Below are positions 32,602 to 41,449 of a stretch of DNA of 64,000 nucleotides, piece by piece. The stretch's first letter is position 1; each line of letters starts with the position of its first letter. Made by a program: the position numbers and the translations under genes. This DNA comes from Pseudonocardia hierapolitana. GTDB taxonomy: Bacteria; Actinomycetota; Actinomycetes; Mycobacteriales; Pseudonocardiaceae. The stretch lies in contig NZ_VIWU01000001.1 of the NCBI RefSeq assembly GCF_007994075.1, positions 4,402,001 through 4,466,000 on the forward strand, given 5' to 3'. The notes under the pieces are model-generated. The model ran no database searches. It was not told the origin of the DNA and saw nothing but the letters and a program-made list of their open reading frames with translations.

Positions 32602-33708
32602 GTGAATACAGAATCCACAGTACCGCGACGGACCACCGTCGGGGTGCCGCGCGAGACTGCCGCCGGGGAGCGCCGGGTCGCCCTGGTGCCGAAGGTCGTC
32701 GAGAAGCTTCGAACGCGGGGTGTGGACGTCGTGGTCGAGGCCGGGGCCGGGCTCGGCGCGCTGATCCCCGACGAGCTGTTCACGCAGGCGGGGGCCACGA
32801 TCGGGGACCCGTGGCCGTGTGACGTCGTGGCCAAGGTGAACCCGCCCACCCCCGAGGAGATCGGCAAGCTGGCCGGTGGCAGCACGCTGATCGGGTTCCT
32901 CGCGCCGCTCACGTCGCCGGACACCGTCGACGCGCTGGCCAAGGCAGGCGTCCAGGGCTTCGCGATGGAGGCGGTCCCGCGCATCTCTCGGGCCCAGTCG
33001 ATGGACGCGTTGTCGTCGCAGGCGAACGTCGCCGGCTACAAGGCCGTGCTGCTCGCCGCGGAGCACAGCACGCGCTTCTTCCCGATGCTCACCACGGCCG
33101 CCGGCACGGTGAAGCCCGCTACCGCGCTCGTGCTCGGCGTGGGTGTCGCGGGTCTGCAGGCGCTGGCCACCGCGAAGCGGCTCGGCGCCCGCACCACCGG
33201 CTACGACGTGCGACCCGAGGTGGCCGACCAGGTGCGCTCGCTCGGCGCCCAGTGGCTCGACCTCGGGATCGAGGCTGCGGGGGAGGGCGGCTACGCCCGC
33301 GAGCTCACAGCCGATGAGCGGTCGGAGCAGCAGAAGCGCCTCGAGGAGGCGATCACGGGCTTCGACGTCGTCATCACCACGGCGAACGTGCCCGGCCGCA
33401 CGGCGCCCACCCTGGTCACCGCCGCGGCCGTGAAGGGCATGCGGCCGGGCAGCGTGGTCGTCGACCTGGCGGGGGAGAGCGGCGGCAACTGCGAGCTCAC
33501 CGAGCCCGGCAAGGTGGTCGTCAAGCACGACGTCACGATCGCGGCCCCGCTGAACCTGCCGGCCACGATGCCCGAGCACGCGTCGGAGCTGTACGCGCGC
33601 AACGTCTCGGCGCTGCTCGAACTGATGCTCGACGAGTCCGGCGCCGTCGCGCCGAACTGGGACGACGAGGTGCTCGCGAAGTCCTGCGTCACCCGCGGGA
33701 GGGACTGA
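32602..33708 (+). CDS. pntA: NAD(P) transhydrogenase subunit alpha, part 1 (soluble NAD domain)
   Basis: The NAD(H)-binding domain I of proton-translocating transhydrogenase, 368 residues. It has the alanine dehydrogenase/PNT N-terminal pattern VGVPRETAAGERRVALVPKVV, the RxxQxMDxLSSQAN loop and the Rossmann motif LGVGVAGLQALATAKRLGA. GTG 32602 is chosen over a longer frame because the family N-terminus begins right after it and a TAGGCT box fits a leaderless mRNA. The alpha subunit is split: membrane part 2 follows with a one-base overlap. Confidence 0.94.
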   Translation: MNTESTVPRRTTVGVPRETAAGERRVALVPKVVEKLRTRGVDVVVEAGAGLGALIPDELFTQAGATIGDPWPCDVVAKVNPPTPEEIGKLAGGSTLIGFLAPLTSPDTVDALAKAGVQGFAMEAVPRISRAQSMDALSSQANVAGYKAVLLAAEHSTRFFPMLTTAAGTVKPATALVLGVGVAGLQALATAKRLGARTTGYDVRPEVADQVRSLGAQWLDLGIEAAGEGGYARELTADERSEQQKRLEEAITGFDVVITTANVPGRTAPTLVTAAAVKGMRPGSVVVDLAGESGGNCELTEPGKVVVKHDVTIAAPLNLPATMPEHASELYARNVSALLELMLDESGAVAPNWDDEVLAKSCVTRGRD

Positions 33709-34046
33709 TGGAAACCGGACTGCTGGCGAACCTCGCGATCCTGGTGCTGGCCGGCTTCGTCGGCTTCGCGGTGATCTCGAAGGTGCCCAACACGCTGCAC
33801 ACGCCGCTGATGTCGGGCACCAACGCGATCCACGGCATCGTGCTGCTCGGCGGCCTGATCGTGCTCGGCCACCTGGAGAACCCGTCGGTCGTGGACGCGA
33901 TCCTCCTGGTCGTCGCCATCGCGTTCGGCATGATCAACGTGATCGGTGGCTTCCTCGTGACCGACCGGATGCTCGGCATGTTCAAGGCCAAGCCGCAGGC
34001 CCCGGCCGCGGAGAAGATCGCGTCGAACGGGAAGGGCGACTCCTGA
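33708..34046 (+). CDS. NAD(P) transhydrogenase subunit alpha, part 2 (membrane)
   Basis: A 112-residue membrane protein with three or four hydrophobic segments, the separate C-terminal half of the alpha subunit. It carries the family pattern AGFVGFAVISKVPNTLHTPLMSGTNAIHG. It overlaps both pntA and pntB by one base (TGATG), so the three proteins are made together. Confidence 0.94.
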   Translation: METGLLANLAILVLAGFVGFAVISKVPNTLHTPLMSGTNAIHGIVLLGGLIVLGHLENPSVVDAILLVVAIAFGMINVIGGFLVTDRMLGMFKAKPQAPAAEKIASNGKGDS

Positions 34047-35428
34047 TGGACGCTCTCGTCGCGATCCTCTACATCATCGCGTTCTCGCTCTTCATCTACG
34101 GCCTGATGGGCCTCACCGGCCCGAAGACGGCGGTGCGCGGCAACTGGATCGCCGCCGCCGGCATGGCGCTCGCGGTGGTGGCCACGCTGCTGCAGGTGGA
34201 GCACAACTGGCTGCTGATCGTGGTCGGCCTCGTGGTCGGCACGGCACTGGGCGTGCCGTCCGCCCGGCAGGTGAAGATGACCGCGATGCCGCAGATGGTG
34301 GCGCTGTTCAACGGCGTCGGCGGCGGGGCGGTGGCGCTCATCGCGTGGTCGGAGTTCCGCACCACGGACGGCTTCCTCGCCGAGCCCGGTCACGTGATCG
34401 TGGCGTCGATGTTCGCAGCGATCGTCGGGTCGATCTCGTTCTGGGGCTCGCTGATCGCCTTCGGCAAGCTGCAGGAGATCCTCCCGGGGCGCCCCATCGG
34501 GCTGGGCAAGGCGCAGCAGTTCGTCAACGGCCTCCTGCTGCTCGGCGCGGTCGTCTGCGCAGTCGTGGCCGGTATGGGCGGGGCACCGCAGATCTGGATC
34601 GTCGGCCTGCTGGTGCTGGCTGCGGTGCTCGGCGTGCTGGTGGTGCTGCCGATCGGCGGCGCCGACATGCCGGTGGTGATCTCGCTGCTCAACGCCCTCA
34701 CCGGGCTCTCGGCCGCTGCCGCCGGCCTCGCGCTGGACAACACCGCCATGATCGTCGCCGGCATGATCGTCGGGGCGTCCGGCTCGATCCTGACCAACCT
34801 GATGGCCACGGCGATGAACCGTTCCATCCCGGCGATCGTCGCGGGCGGGTTCGGTGGCACCACCACGCTGCCCGGGGCGGACGACGGTGTGGAGCGCACC
34901 GTGAAGTCGACGTCCGCAGCCGACGCTGCGATCCAGATGGCGTACGCGGCGCAGGTGATCGTCGTGCCCGGGTACGGCATGGCCGTGGCACAGGCGCAGC
35001 ACGCCGTGAAGGAGATGGCCGACCTGCTGGAGGCCAAGGGCGTGGAGGTCAAGTACGCCATCCACCCCGTGGCCGGCCGGATGCCGGGGCACATGAACGT
35101 GCTGCTCGCCGAGGCCGACGTCTCCTACGACGCGCTCAAGGAGATGGACGAGATCAACGGCGAGTTCACCCGCACCGACGTCACGCTGGTGATCGGGGCG
35201 AACGACGTCACCAACCCCGCCGCCCGCACCGACCCGAGCTCACCCATCCACGGGATGCCGATCCTCAACGTCGACGAGTCGAAATCGGTGATCGTGCTCA
35301 AGCGCTCGATGAGCAGCGGCTTCGCCGGCATCGACAACCCCCTGTTCTACGCCGAGAACACCTCCATGCTCTTCGGCGACGCGAAGAAGAGCGTCTCCGA
35401 GGTGACCGAGGAGCTCAAGGCGCTCTGA
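34046..35428 (+). CDS. pntB: NAD(P) transhydrogenase subunit beta
   Basis: A 460-residue protein: eight or nine membrane helices followed from about residue 280 by the NADP(H)-binding domain III. The latter shows VPGYGMAVAQAQHAVKEM, HPVAGRMPGHMNVLLAEA and GANDVTNPAARTDPSSPIHGMP. The complex couples proton import to NADPH formation from NADH. A strong hairpin follows, shared with the convergent next gene. Confidence 0.97.
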   Translation: MDALVAILYIIAFSLFIYGLMGLTGPKTAVRGNWIAAAGMALAVVATLLQVEHNWLLIVVGLVVGTALGVPSARQVKMTAMPQMVALFNGVGGGAVALIAWSEFRTTDGFLAEPGHVIVASMFAAIVGSISFWGSLIAFGKLQEILPGRPIGLGKAQQFVNGLLLLGAVVCAVVAGMGGAPQIWIVGLLVLAAVLGVLVVLPIGGADMPVVISLLNALTGLSAAAAGLALDNTAMIVAGMIVGASGSILTNLMATAMNRSIPAIVAGGFGGTTTLPGADDGVERTVKSTSAADAAIQMAYAAQVIVVPGYGMAVAQAQHAVKEMADLLEAKGVEVKYAIHPVAGRMPGHMNVLLAEADVSYDALKEMDEINGEFTRTDVTLVIGANDVTNPAARTDPSSPIHGMPILNVDESKSVIVLKRSMSSGFAGIDNPLFYAENTSMLFGDAKKSVSEVTEELKAL

Positions 35429-35434
35429 CGGGCT

Positions 35435-35476
35435 CGTGAGTGGTGACGAGTGCGGGAGCACCCGTCACCACTCACG
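35435..35476. terminator. Bidirectional hairpin after pntB
   Basis: CGTGAGTGGTGACG (35435-35448) pairs perfectly with CGTCACCACTCACG (35463-35476) around a 14-base loop. It sits between convergent genes. Confidence 0.8.
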
Positions 35477-35478
35477 CG

Positions 35479-36312
35479 TCAGAGGCCGGCCCGCTCGAGG
35501 GCGTCGTCGTACAGCTCGCTCGCTTCCTTCTCGCTGCGCCCGGCCTCGAGCGCGCCCCGGTAGACGGCGATCAACTCGTTCTGCACGCGCTCGTAGCGCG
35601 CCGTCCAGCGCTCGGCCTCGACGCGCCAGTAGCCGATGGCGTCGAGCCGGTCCCGGCTCCAGCCGTGGTCGGTGCGCAGGAACTTGCGGACCTGCCGGGC
35701 TTCACCCGCCTCGCCGGCGAACCAGGCGTACCCGGTGCCCGGGGGCAGGGGATGGGCGCGGACCCGATCGGACAGCACGCTCGGGGCGACCCCGTTGCCG
35801 GTGCCGGTGCTGCAGTCCACGGTGACGCCCGGTGCTTCCGGCAGCATGGCGAGCTCCTGCTCGTCGATCACCTCGACGATGGCGTGCGCCGGTACGGCCG
35901 GGTCCCGCTCCTCGAGGATCCGGGCCAGTGCCGGGAGGCCGGCGAGGTCGGCGACGAGCAGTAGCCACTCGGTGTCCGGTGCCGGCCGGTACCAGCTGCG
36001 CGGCCGGCTGATCTCCACCTCGTCACCGGGGGTGGCCCGCTTGGCCCACTGGGCCGCCGCGCCGCCGTCGTGCACGACGAAGTCGATGGTCATCTCGGCA
36101 CGGGCGGTGTCGAAGGCGCGGACGCTGTAGTTCCGGCCGATCGGCTCGGCCGATGGGCCCGCGCCCCGGAACCAGAGAGCGACCGCCTCGTCCGGCACGC
36201 CGGCCGGGACGTACGAGGCGAGGTCACCGCCGCCGAGGACGATCCGGATCATGTTGGGGCACAGCGTGCGCACCGCCTGCACGCGAGCGGTGAGCAGGTC
36301 CGGGGCGCCCAT
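35479..36312 (-). CDS. Siderophore-interacting protein (FAD-dependent ferric reductase)
   Basis: A 277-residue flavoprotein of the SIP/ViuB family, which releases iron from ferric siderophores. The FAD-binding motif RNYSVR is at residues 60-65. The C-terminal NAD(P)-like half shows ADLAGLPALARILEE and YAWFAGEAGEARQVRKFLR. The ATG at 36312 is preferred to a longer frame through the promoter. A strong iron-box sequence lies about 60 bases upstream, so expression should rise under iron shortage. Confidence 0.92.
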   Translation of the reverse strand: MGAPDLLTARVQAVRTLCPNMIRIVLGGGDLASYVPAGVPDEAVALWFRGAGPSAEPIGRNYSVRAFDTARAEMTIDFVVHDGGAAAQWAKRATPGDEVEISRPRSWYRPAPDTEWLLLVADLAGLPALARILEERDPAVPAHAIVEVIDEQELAMLPEAPGVTVDCSTGTGNGVAPSVLSDRVRAHPLPPGTGYAWFAGEAGEARQVRKFLRTDHGWSRDRLDAIGYWRVEAERWTARYERVQNELIAVYRGALEAGRSEKEASELYDDALERAGL

Positions 36313-36372
36313 CACGCCGCCGGACCGAGCTCGGCCGACGTCTGCCTGTGGGTGGAGCGACTGATCACGAAG

Positions 36373-36391
36373 TGAGGTTAGCCTCACCACA
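36373..36391 (-). promoter_or_regulatory. Iron box (IdeR/DmdR/DtxR operator)
   Basis: Read on the reverse strand: TGTGGTGAGGCTAACCTCA. It matches 15 of 19 positions of the IdeR consensus TTAGGTTAGGCTAACCTAA, with the core GAGGCTAACCT intact. It lies upstream of the siderophore-interacting protein gene. Confidence 0.85.
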
Positions 36392-36422
36392 GGGCGCTCG
36401 GCCAGGTGCGGGCGCCCATATC

Positions 36423-36473
36423 GCAGCAGAGCCACCTTCCTGCAGCGTGACTGCGGGAAAGTGGCTCTGCTGC
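36423..36473 (-). terminator. Long hairpin downstream of the cstA operon
   Basis: GCAGCAGAGCCAC (36423-36435) pairs perfectly with 36461-36473; TTCC/GGAA extends the stem inward after a one-base bulge. It lies just after the stop of the reverse-strand YbdD-like gene. Confidence 0.7.
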
Positions 36474-36497
36474 AACGGTGGCGCTGCTACGAGGGGC

Positions 36498-36689
36498 TCA
36501 GCAGCAGCGGCTGCCCGGCTTGGGCTCCTGCCCGTCGATCCGACGGCGCTCGAACTCCCGCCGGGAGAGCGGCGGAGTGCCGGCGTGCTCGCGGGCGTGC
36601 CGCTCCACGTAGCGGTCGTACTGCGTCTCGCCGGTGAGCTCGCGCAGGTACCAGCGCACGCCCCGCCACGCCCTCGCGAGGGTGGTCAC
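36498..36689 (-). CDS. YbdD/YjiX family small protein (DUF466)
   Basis: A 63-residue protein with the family pattern WYLRELTGETQYDRYVERHA and REFERRRIDGQEPKPGSRCC at the end. Members are nearly always encoded just after CstA-type peptide/pyruvate carriers and are thought to assist them. The GTG start overlaps the cstA stop (GTGA). Confidence 0.92.
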   Translation of the reverse strand: MTTLARAWRGVRWYLRELTGETQYDRYVERHAREHAGTPPLSRREFERRRIDGQEPKPGSRCC

Positions 36690-38836
36690 GACCGTTCCCC
36701 GGCCGCCGCGAGCGCCCGCTTCTCCTCCGCCGTGGCGATGAGTCCCGAGGGCGCCACGATGTTCGACGGCGTCGCGGGCACCTCCGTGCTCGGCAGCGGC
36801 TCGGACGAGGTGAGCGCCCGGTACCAGACGAACATCGCGTTCACGATCACGATGACGATCAGGACGGCGAAGAGGATCGACAGGACGCCGTCGACCGTGG
36901 AGTTCAGCACGACGGTGTGCATGTCGTCGATGTCCTTCGCGGGGGCCAGCACCTGGCCCTGCTCCAGTGCCGCGGCGTAGCGGTCGCGCTGGGCGAAGAA
37001 GCCCAGCGACGGCACGGGTGAGAAGATCTTCTGCCAGCTCGCCGTGAGCGTGACGGCCGCGTCCCACGCGAGCGGGATGAGCGTGACCCATGCGTACTTC
37101 GCACGACCCGTCTTGATCAGGATCGTGGTCGCCACCGTCAGCGCCACCGCCGCCAGCAGCTGGTTGGCGATGCCGAACAGCGGGAAGAGCTGGTTGATGC
37201 CGCCCAGCGGGTCGGTGACACCCGCGTACAGGAAGTAGCCCCACGCCAGCACGACGACCGCGCTGGTGATCCACAGACCGGGCTTCCAGTTCACGTTCGA
37301 GAACGGCTTGTAGACGTTGCCGAGGGTGTCCTGCAGCATGTAGCGCCCGACGCGGGTGCCCGCGTCCACCGTGGTGAGGATGAACAGCGCCTCGAACATG
37401 ATCGCGAAGTGGTACCAGAACGCCTTGAGGGCGTCGCCGCCGAAGGCTCCGGAGAAGATCTCCGACATGCCCACGGCGAGGGTGGGCGCACCGCCGGTAC
37501 GGGCGACGAGGGTGCTTTCCTGCACCGCGGCAGCGGCGCCGGCGAGCGCCTCCGGCGTGATCGTGAAGCCGAGCCTGTTCACGGCCTCCGACGCGGACTC
37601 GACCGTGGTGCCGAGCACTCCGGCGGGCGCGTTCATCGCGAAGTAGAGCCCTGGGTCCAGGATGCAGGCCGCGATCAGCGCCATGATCGCGACGAAGGAC
37701 TCCATGAGCATCGCGCCGTAGCCGATGAGCCGGACCTGCGACTCCTTCTGGATCAGCTTCGGTGTGGTGCCCGACGAGACCAGCGAGTGGAAGCCGGAGA
37801 GCGCGCCGCACGCGATCGTGATGAACACGAACGGGAACAGCGACCCGGCGAACACCGGGCCGGTGCCGGAGAAGGCGAAGTCCGTGAACGCCGCGGTCTG
37901 CAGCGTCGGCGCGGTGAAGATCACGCCGAGCGCGAGCAGCACGATCGTGCCGATCTTCATGAAGGTCGACAGGTAGTCGCGCGGGGCGAGCAGCATCCAG
38001 ACCGGCAGCACCGAGGCGGCGAAGCCGTAGATGATCAGGCAGATCACCAGCGTGCGCGGGTCGAGCGTGAAGGCATCGGCCCAGCTCGAGTTCTGCACCC
38101 AGCCGCCCGCGACGATCGCGAGCAGCAGCAGCGCCACGCCGATGAGGCTCGTCTCCACGACGCGGCCGGGCCGGATGTTGCGCATGTAGAAGCCCATGAA
38201 CAGGGCGATCGGGATCGTCATCGCGATGGAGAAGGTGCCCCACGGGGAGTGCGCGAGTGCGTTCACGACGACGAGGGCCAGCACCGCCAGCAGGATGATC
38301 ATGATGGCGAACACGGCGATGAGGGCCGCGACGCCGCCGACGACGCCGATCTCGTCGCGCGCCATCTGGCCGAGGCTGCGGCCGTCGCGGCGCATCGAGA
38401 AGAACAGCACGACCATGTCCTGCACCGCGCCGGCGAAGATGACGCCCACGATGATCCAGATCGTGCCGGGCAGGTACCCCATCTGGGCGGCCAGCACCGG
38501 GCCGACGAGTGGGCCTGCGCCCGCGATCGCCGCGAAGTGGTGGCCGAACAGCACCCGCCGGTCCATCGGCTGGAAGTCGGTGCCGTTGTCCAGGCGTTCG
38601 CCGGGGGTGGCGCGGTTGTCGTCGGCCTTCAGGACCCGTTTGACGATGAACCGCGCGTAGAAGCGGTAGGCGATCGCGTACGAGCCGAGCGCGGCGGCCA
38701 CCAGCCAGATCGCGGAGACGTTCTCCCCGCGGGATGTGGCCAGCACGCCCCACGCCACCGCGCCGACGATGGCGACGGCCGTCCAGATCAGCACCGAACG
38801 CGGGTTCATCCGCTGCCGTGCCTCGGTGAGCGTCAT
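36686..38836 (-). CDS. cstA: CstA-family carbon starvation / peptide-pyruvate transporter
   Basis: A 716-residue membrane protein with about 16-18 hydrophobic segments. The signature region reads GHHFAAIAGAGPLVGPVLAAQMGYLPGTIWI, followed by VQDMVVLFFSMRRDGRSLGQM and SGFHSLVSSGTTPKLI, all characteristic of CstA. The ATG at 38836 has GGGAGG upstream; the open frame beyond it lacks family sequence. CstA/BtsT proteins take up peptides or pyruvate when carbon is limiting. It is divergent from a symporter gene that may share its substrates. Confidence 0.95.
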   Translation of the reverse strand: MTLTEARQRMNPRSVLIWTAVAIVGAVAWGVLATSRGENVSAIWLVAAALGSYAIAYRFYARFIVKRVLKADDNRATPGERLDNGTDFQPMDRRVLFGHHFAAIAGAGPLVGPVLAAQMGYLPGTIWIIVGVIFAGAVQDMVVLFFSMRRDGRSLGQMARDEIGVVGGVAALIAVFAIMIILLAVLALVVVNALAHSPWGTFSIAMTIPIALFMGFYMRNIRPGRVVETSLIGVALLLLAIVAGGWVQNSSWADAFTLDPRTLVICLIIYGFAASVLPVWMLLAPRDYLSTFMKIGTIVLLALGVIFTAPTLQTAAFTDFAFSGTGPVFAGSLFPFVFITIACGALSGFHSLVSSGTTPKLIQKESQVRLIGYGAMLMESFVAIMALIAACILDPGLYFAMNAPAGVLGTTVESASEAVNRLGFTITPEALAGAAAAVQESTLVARTGGAPTLAVGMSEIFSGAFGGDALKAFWYHFAIMFEALFILTTVDAGTRVGRYMLQDTLGNVYKPFSNVNWKPGLWITSAVVVLAWGYFLYAGVTDPLGGINQLFPLFGIANQLLAAVALTVATTILIKTGRAKYAWVTLIPLAWDAAVTLTASWQKIFSPVPSLGFFAQRDRYAAALEQGQVLAPAKDIDDMHTVVLNSTVDGVLSILFAVLIVIVIVNAMFVWYRALTSSEPLPSTEVPATPSNIVAPSGLIATAEEKRALAAAGERS

Positions 38837-38950
38837 GCCCTGCCTCCCGGGAAGTGCCGGGATCCCAGCCTCTGCAACATCACATCTCCTCGCCCCTCCA
38901 CGGCGCCGTCGCCGTGGTCCGAGCAGTAGTTGCCGACATCCTGCCCCCGG

Positions 38951-38979
38951 TTGACATGCATCGCAGACTTTCCGGTTGC
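38951..38979 (+). promoter_or_regulatory. Possible promoter of the symporter operon
   Basis: A consensus TTGACA (38951-38956) followed after 17 bases by GGTTGC, a poor -10 box. It lies in the 190-base divergent region between cstA and the symporter gene. Confidence 0.3.
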
Positions 38980-39025
38980 AGGGGGCATGGACACGGGCGG
39001 GACCGCCTGATGAGGTGTGGGGGCC

Positions 39026-40504
39026 ATGGACGAGCCGCTGGCCACCCTCGCGTTCATCGCCGTGCTCGGCGTGACGTCGATGCTGGCGTTCTCCGCCCGC
39101 TGGTTCCACCGCCGCGACGTACTGCCCCACCTCGAGGGGTGGGCGCTGGGTGACCGGCGGTTCGGGACCGGGGTCACCTGGTTCCTGCTGGGCGGCTCGA
39201 TCTTCACCGCCTACACGTTCGCCGCCGTGCCCGGCCTCGCCTACGGCACGGGCGCGCTGGGCTTCTTCCCGCTGGCCTACACGGTGATCCTCTGCCCGGT
39301 GCTGTTCGTGCTGCTCCCGAAGCTGTGGACGGCGGCGAGGGAGACCGGCGCGGTGACCGTGGCCGACTACGTGCGTGCCCGCTACGACTCGCCCGCGCTC
39401 ATGCTCGTGGTCGCGCTCACCGGGGTGCTTGCGACGATGCCCTACATCGCGCTGCAGCTGCTCGGCGTGCGCGCGGTGCTCGCCGCCGGCGGGCTGTACC
39501 CGGAGGGCCTGGCGGGTGACCTCGTCCTCACCGCCGTCTTCGCGGTGCTCGCGGGCGCGACGTTCCGCAGCGGGCTTCGGGTGCCGGCCGTGATCTCGCT
39601 GGTCAAGGGCGTGCTCGTGTTCGGGGCCGCGGTCGGGGTCCTGACCGTGGCGCTCGAGCGCCTCGGCGGGTTCGCCGCGATGTTCGACAGCGCCGACCGC
39701 GAGCTGCGGACCGACGGCACCGGCGGCGGCCTGCTGCTCGATCCGGCGTTGCACCCGGCGTTCGCCACCCTCGCGCTGGGCTCAGCGCTCGCCCTCCCGA
39801 TGTACCCGCACGTGCTCACCGCGGCCTTCGCCGCCGACAGCCCCGACGCGCTGCGCCGCAGCACCGTCGCCATGCCCGCGTGGACGTTCGTGCTCGGCCT
39901 CTTCGGGCTGCTCGGCGTGGCGGCACTGGCCGCTGGTGTCGTGGCGCCGGTGGGCAACGCCGAGGTCGCCGTCCCGCTGCTGGTGCGGGAGCTCCTGCCC
40001 GAGCTGGCCAGCGGCGCGGTGTTCGGGGCGCTCGCCGTCGGCGCCCTGGTGCCGGCCGCGGTGATGTCGGTTGCGGTGGCGGCCCTGTTCACCCGCAACG
40101 TCTACGCCGAGTTCTTCCTGCCGCACGCCACGCCCAAGCAGGAGGTGCGGGTGGCGCGGTGGGTGTCGCTGCTGGCGAAGGTGGCGGCGCTCGCGTTCGT
40201 GTTCGGGCTGCGCGAGCAGGACGCCATCAACCTCCAGTTGCTCGGCGGCATCTGGATCCTGCAGACGTTCCCGGCCGTCGTGCTGGGCCTGTTCACCGGC
40301 TGGTGGCACCGCTCCGCGCTGCTCGTCGGCTGGGCGGCGGGGATGCTCGTCGGCACCGTGCTCGCGGTGGCGGGCGGCTTCACCTCGGTGGTGGCGATCG
40401 GGCCCGTCCTGCTCTACGTCGCCGTCGTCGCGCTGGCGGTGAACCTCGCCGTTGCCGCGGTGTTCACGCCCGTGTTCGCCGGGCGCGCGGAGGTGGCGGG
40501 GTGA
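39026..40504 (+). CDS. Sodium:solute symporter family (SSS) permease
   Basis: A 492-residue transporter with 13 hydrophobic segments. The family pattern appears in TWFLLGGSIFTAYTFAAVPGLAYGTGALGF, ETGAVTVADYVRARYDSP and LAFVFGLREQDAINLQLLGGIWILQTFP. It resembles the monocarboxylate (pyruvate/acetate) permease branch, an inference from general pattern only. ATG 39026 is preferred; GTG 39017 is in frame. Its stop overlaps the following sigma factor gene (GTGA). Confidence 0.88.
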   Translation: MDEPLATLAFIAVLGVTSMLAFSARWFHRRDVLPHLEGWALGDRRFGTGVTWFLLGGSIFTAYTFAAVPGLAYGTGALGFFPLAYTVILCPVLFVLLPKLWTAARETGAVTVADYVRARYDSPALMLVVALTGVLATMPYIALQLLGVRAVLAAGGLYPEGLAGDLVLTAVFAVLAGATFRSGLRVPAVISLVKGVLVFGAAVGVLTVALERLGGFAAMFDSADRELRTDGTGGGLLLDPALHPAFATLALGSALALPMYPHVLTAAFAADSPDALRRSTVAMPAWTFVLGLFGLLGVAALAAGVVAPVGNAEVAVPLLVRELLPELASGAVFGALAVGALVPAAVMSVAVAALFTRNVYAEFFLPHATPKQEVRVARWVSLLAKVAALAFVFGLREQDAINLQLLGGIWILQTFPAVVLGLFTGWWHRSALLVGWAAGMLVGTVLAVAGGFTSVVAIGPVLLYVAVVALAVNLAVAAVFTPVFAGRAEVAG

Positions 40505-41049
40505 AGGAGACCGGCACGGTCGTGCGCGGCGCCGCCGCACGCACCGAGCCCGATGCCGACCGGGAGGCCGCCGTCGCCGAGCTCTTCGAGGTCCACCACC
40601 TGCCACTCGTGCGGCTGGCGGTGCTGCTGGGTGCCGACGACGCCGAGGACGTCGTCGCGGAGGCCTTCTACCAGCTCTACCGCAGGTGGCCGCGGCTGCG
40701 CAGTCCGGAGGCGGCCGCCACCTATCTGCGCTCGGTGGTGGTGAACCTGACGCGGATGCGCATCCGGCACCTGCAGGTCGTGCGCAAGCACGCGGCACGG
40801 ACGGGTGACGAACGGGCGCACGCGGCCTCCGGCGAGGAGCGCGCCGTGCTCCGGGACGATCAGAAGGCGCTGGTGGACGCGGTGCGCGCGTTGCCGGCCA
40901 GGCAGCGGGAGGCCTTGGTGTTACGGTTTTGGCTCGACCTGCGCGAAAGCGAGATCGCAGACGCGATGGGGATCACGGCGGGATCGGTCAAGGTGCACGT
41001 CTCCCGTGGGATGGCCGCGCTGTCGCGAGTGCTCGAGGAGCGCAGATGA
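40501..41049 (+). CDS. ECF RNA polymerase sigma factor
   Basis: A 182-residue extracytoplasmic-function sigma factor. Region 2 is seen in LFEVHHLPLVRLAVLLGADDAEDVVAEAFYQLYRRWPRL, and region 4 in LPARQREALVLRFWLDLRESEIADAMGITAGSVKVHVSRGMAAL. GTG start overlaps the symporter stop, and its own stop overlaps the next gene (ATGA). This couples it to a transporter and to a small membrane protein that probably acts as its anti-sigma factor. Confidence 0.92.
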   Translation: MKETGTVVRGAAARTEPDADREAAVAELFEVHHLPLVRLAVLLGADDAEDVVAEAFYQLYRRWPRLRSPEAAATYLRSVVVNLTRMRIRHLQVVRKHAARTGDERAHAASGEERAVLRDDQKALVDAVRALPARQREALVLRFWLDLRESEIADAMGITAGSVKVHVSRGMAALSRVLEERR

Positions 41050-41333
41050 CCACACCGGGCACCGACGAGCGGCTGCGCGAGGCGTTCGACGCCCTCGCGG
41101 CAGGCGTCAGCACCGACCCGGACGCGTACCGGCGGGTGAGCGCCGGGTGGCGGCGGCGTTACCGGCGCAGGCGGCTGGTGCTCGCGATCCTCGCCGCGGT
41201 GGTGTTCGCCGCGGCCGACGCCGTGGGGCTGTGGGCGCTCAGCCAGGCCGACCCGAACACGCACGTGATCTTCTCCGACCCGGTGCACCGGCCGGTGGCG
41301 CCGGAGCAGGTGGACCGGATCGGGCAACCCTGA
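41046..41333 (+). CDS. Small single-pass membrane protein, probable anti-sigma partner
   Basis: A 95-residue protein: a cytoplasmic acidic/helical N-terminus (residues 1-35), an Arg-rich stretch (36-43), one membrane segment (44-65) and a short outer tail. No zinc-binding anti-sigma motif (HxxxCxxC) is present. The assignment rests on the four-base overlap with the ECF sigma gene and on its topology. It is shorter than usual anti-sigma factors. Confidence 0.7.
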   Translation: MTTPGTDERLREAFDALAAGVSTDPDAYRRVSAGWRRRYRRRRLVLAILAAVVFAAADAVGLWALSQADPNTHVIFSDPVHRPVAPEQVDRIGQP

Positions 41334-41433
41334 GAACGTGTTCGAGAAGCGCGGAGCGGGCCGCCCAGGGCGGCCGGGACCTGCTGGATCACAGGGCGTC
41401 TGCGCCCACATGCGGGCTTCTCGAACACATTCT
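41334..41433. repeat. Large two-level palindromic element
   Basis: GTGTTCGAGAAGC (41338-41350) pairs perfectly with 41416-41428; with flanking bases about 18 bp with one mismatch. The 65-base interior contains another hairpin (GGCCGCC CAG GGCGGCC). It lies between convergent genes, so it may serve as a terminator. Confidence 0.7.
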
Positions 41434-41449
41434 GAGCTGCCCGGCGTCG

